23,054 nt of DNA from Holosporaceae bacterium. Its GTDB lineage: Bacteria; Pseudomonadota; Alphaproteobacteria; UBA3830. The stretch is from NCBI GenBank assembly GCA_031262635.1, contig JAISHN010000020.1, positions 1-23,054 on the forward strand, given 5' to 3'. Of this stretch, positions 21,168-23,054 are shown piece by piece (position 1 is the stretch's first letter; each line of letters begins with the position of its first letter). Below the pieces are notes generated by a model. The model was given only the letters and a program-made list of their open reading frames with translations. It ran no database searches and was not told where the DNA came from. Position numbers and translations under genes: made by a program.

Positions 21168-23054
21168 CTAATTATTAGAGCTGAAAAACGACTTGACGAC
21201 TTTTGCGGCTTTCATCGGCTCGGCTTTTAATTTTTCGATTACCTTTTCAAACGCCTTCTTCTGTTTTTCAGCCTCGCGGGCGTTTAGTATTTTTTCTACG
21301 GCGCGGAAGACGTTTTCCGGCGAACAGTCGTCTTGCAAAAGCTCGGGAACGACATTTTTTCCAACGAGAATATTGACCAAACACACGCATTTAACTTTTA
21401 TCAAAAGTCTGACTATCCAATACGTCGCGGCGGAAGTTTTATAGATCGCGACAAACGGAAGGCCGACTCTCGCCAGCTCTAACGTTACCGTGCCCGAAGC
21501 CGCGACGGCCGCGTCGGACGAATAATAAGCCGAAACTTTTTGCGATTTCGACGAGACAATCGTCGGTTTTTGCGGCCAAGATTTCGTCGTTTCTTCTATT
21601 TCCGATTTTAGACTTTCAATCGTTGGAATTATAAACTTCACGCTCTTATATTTGTCGATCATCAGTCGCGCGAAGTCTTTTAATATCGGAAGGTGACGCG
21701 ATAGCTCGGATTTTCTGCTGCCTGGCAGAAGGAGGATAGTTTTTTTGCTCCCGTCGTCTTTGGCCGGCGAAGAAAGAGAAGGCCTATCAAAATCTTCGTC
21801 CGTCGCGATCGGATGTCCGACGAAAACCGCGTCTAATCCATATTTCGTAAAGTATTTTGGCTCGAACGGAAGCAGCGTCATTAGTTTATCTATAAATCCG
21901 CGCATTTTTTTCGCTCGCCACGGTCGCCATGCCCAGACCGGCGGAGCGACGTAGTGAATTATCGGAATATTTGGATTTAATTTTTTGACTTTTTTATCAA
22001 CGCGATGAGTAAAGCCGGAAGAATCGATTGTGACGACGACGTCAGGCCGATATTCGCAAATCGCTTTCGCGGTTTTGTCGATCAGTTTTTTTACGCGAAA
22101 AATTTTCCCAACGACTTCGGTAATTCCGATAATGGATAACTCGTTGATGGAAAACAGTTTTTTTAGCCCCGCTTTCTCCGTCTGTTCGCCGCCGACTCCG
22201 AAAAATTCGACTCTTTCGTCGGAGATTTTTAGAATGTCTTCCATCAGCCGTCCGCCGAGATAATCTCCCGACGCTTCGCCGGCGACTATAAAAACTTTCG
22301 CCGTTGGAATTTTTACCGCGGCGAAAAAAATTCCCAATTCGTCGGCTCGTTTAAGTACTTCGTCTTTATTTATAACGATGCATTTATCAGCCTCGACGGC
22401 CGCGCCTTTAAATCCGTTTTCGTAAAGCGCTTCAATCGTCTCGGGGCCTACCGCGGGAAGATCGAGTCTCTCGTCTTGTCGAGGCTTGGAAATTTTCACT
22501 AAAATGCCGCCGTCGCCAAACGATTGTCCGCGTTTTTTTATAAGCGCGTTCGTGCCGTTCGCGTCTTCCTCAAGAATTTCGCCGTTTCGAACGACGACAG
22601 ATTGCCCCAAATCCGCCGCGCCTAGTTTATTCGCCGCCGATAGTCCGATTTTTATATCGCGAAGATCGGATTCAGACGGTTTTCTCGCGGAGTAAATTCC
22701 TTCCGAAAGAAAAACGCCGTCCAATAGATCGGTTCCGGCGATTACTTCAAATCCCTCTTTTTGAATTAGACCGGCGACGGCTCGAAGCAACGCATCGTCT
22801 CCGGCGAGAGTCGCTTTTCCTAATTTTAGAAGCCATGATTTTCCTTTTTTATCCAAGGATAATTCATTGAAATTCGGACGCTTTATTCTACCGGCGAAAA
22901 CGATTTTTTCGACTTTGTTTTTTTTTAGAAAGTCGATCGCCTTACTGATTTCGCCTAGATTTACGGATGTGTAATAAATATTTTTATGCTCAAATCGCGT
23001 ATCGACAGTAATATTATCCCCCTCGCCCCGACCCTCTCCCGCAAGGGGAGAGGG
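21168..23054 (-). CDS. lpxB: LpxI-LpxB fusion, N-terminus beyond right edge
   Basis: This is one uninterrupted - strand frame open to the window edge. Numbering from the TTG codon at 22856: the LpxI part (to about 185) hydrolyses UDP-2,3-diacylglucosamine. It shows ATLAGDDALLRAV (15-27), GAADLGQSVVVRNG (79-92) and QDERLDLPAVGPETIEAL (127-144). Asp132 aligns with Asp225 of Caulobacter LpxI, known to be essential. The usual EGTDA reads NGTNA (100-104). The LpxB part (187-562) makes lipid A disaccharide. It has VAGEASGDYLGG (191-202), TIDSSGF (276-282), HYVAPPVWAWRPWR (301-314), GHPI (347-350), LLPGSRKSEL (376-385) and NILVGKNVVPELLQ (495-508). The TTG is not the real start: upstream codons continue LpxI-like sequence (KIVFAGRIKRPNF). 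The start lies outside, past an in-frame repeat at 23018-23054. Confidence 0.93.
   Translation of the reverse strand, partial: PSPLAGEGRGEGDNITVDTRFEHKNIYYTSVNLGEISKAIDFLKKNKVEKIVFAGRIKRPNFNELSLDKKGKSWLLKLGKATLAGDDALLRAVAGLIQKEGFEVIAGTDLLDGVFLSEGIYSARKPSESDLRDIKIGLSAANKLGAADLGQSVVVRNGEILEEDANGTNALIKKRGQSFGDGGILVKISKPRQDERLDLPAVGPETIEALYENGFKGAAVEADKCIVINKDEVLKRADELGIFFAAVKIPTAKVFIVAGEASGDYLGGRLMEDILKISDERVEFFGVGGEQTEKAGLKKLFSINELSIIGITEVVGKIFRVKKLIDKTAKAICEYRPDVVVTIDSSGFTHRVDKKVKKLNPNIPIIHYVAPPVWAWRPWRAKKMRGFIDKLMTLLPFEPKYFTKYGLDAVFVGHPIATDEDFDRPSLSSPAKDDGSKKTILLLPGSRKSELSRHLPILKDFARLMIDKYKSVKFIIPTIESLKSEIEETTKSWPQKPTIVSSKSQKVSAYYSSDAAVAASGTVTLELARVGLPFVAIYKTSAATYWIVRLLIKVKCVCLVNILVGKNVVPELLQDDCSPENVFRAVEKILNAREAEKQKKAFEKVIEKLKAEPMKAAKVVKSFFSSNN
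23018..23054 (+). repeat. GC-rich REP-like palindrome, copy 4, inside lpxI frame
   Basis: CCCTCTCCC (23032-23040), GCAAG and GGGAGAGGG (23046-23054), with the tail CCCCCTCGCCCCGA, repeat copy 1 almost exactly. On the - strand it is read in the lpxI frame as PSPLAGEGRGEGD, so it is either an insertion within the LpxI N-terminal domain or lies before an atypical start codon. Confidence 0.85.

Noticed and set aside
21193..22263. Several + strand frames opposite lpxI-lpxB
   Set aside because: They are antisense shadows of a certain gene and are Ser/Phe-rich in the way expected from reversed codons.

Overview
The window comes from a Gram-negative bacterium, most likely an alphaproteobacterium. 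The evidence is the gene order secY-adk-rpsM-rpsK-rpoA-rplQ with rpsD and rpmJ absent, lpxI joined directly to lpxB, an Ala-rich C-terminal tail on S16, and a YqgE/AlgH protein. Lipid A genes, a Tol-Pal-type CpoB and a DsbD-type transporter all imply an outer membrane. I cannot fix the order or genus from this sequence alone.

Layout. (1) Positions 1-10702 are one tightly packed + strand operon (S10/spc/alpha) running from the 3' end of rplB to rplQ. It encodes ribosomal proteins plus SecY, adenylate kinase and the RNA polymerase alpha subunit, has several overlapping start/stop junctions, and closes with a strong terminator at 10731-10758. (2) Positions 10760-11887 hold no intact gene: a decayed integrase-type transposase fragment, an inverted pair of GC-rich palindromic repeats, and several copies or half-copies of a second palindromic repeat. 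(3) Positions 11888-12785 (- strand) carry an unrecognised protein with a ThuA/GATase1-like look. A convincing signal peptide lies just upstream but is out of frame by exactly one GC unit of a (GC)4 tract. (4) yqgE (-) and a DsbD/ScsB-like thiol transporter (+) are divergent. (5) Positions 15015-15567 are non-coding and contain a 110-bp element with inverted ends. (6) groES-groEL end in a clear terminator. (7) recJ (+) converges on rpsP-rimM (-). (8) A CpoB/YbgF-like periplasmic TPR protein (+) converges on a long - strand gene that runs off the right edge. That gene encodes a single LpxI-LpxB fusion polypeptide.

Most notable: the LpxI-LpxB fusion, which joins two steps of lipid A synthesis (UDP-2,3-diacylglucosamine hydrolysis and disaccharide formation); a palindromic repeat lying inside that reading frame and read through as a short peptide; the possible slippage-controlled signal peptide at 12738-12785; and the two families of palindromic repeats that fill the intergenic spaces. 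The core operon is ordinary apart from a shortened LID zinc motif in adenylate kinase and a variant L6 C-terminus. No rRNA, tRNA or CRISPR array was seen.
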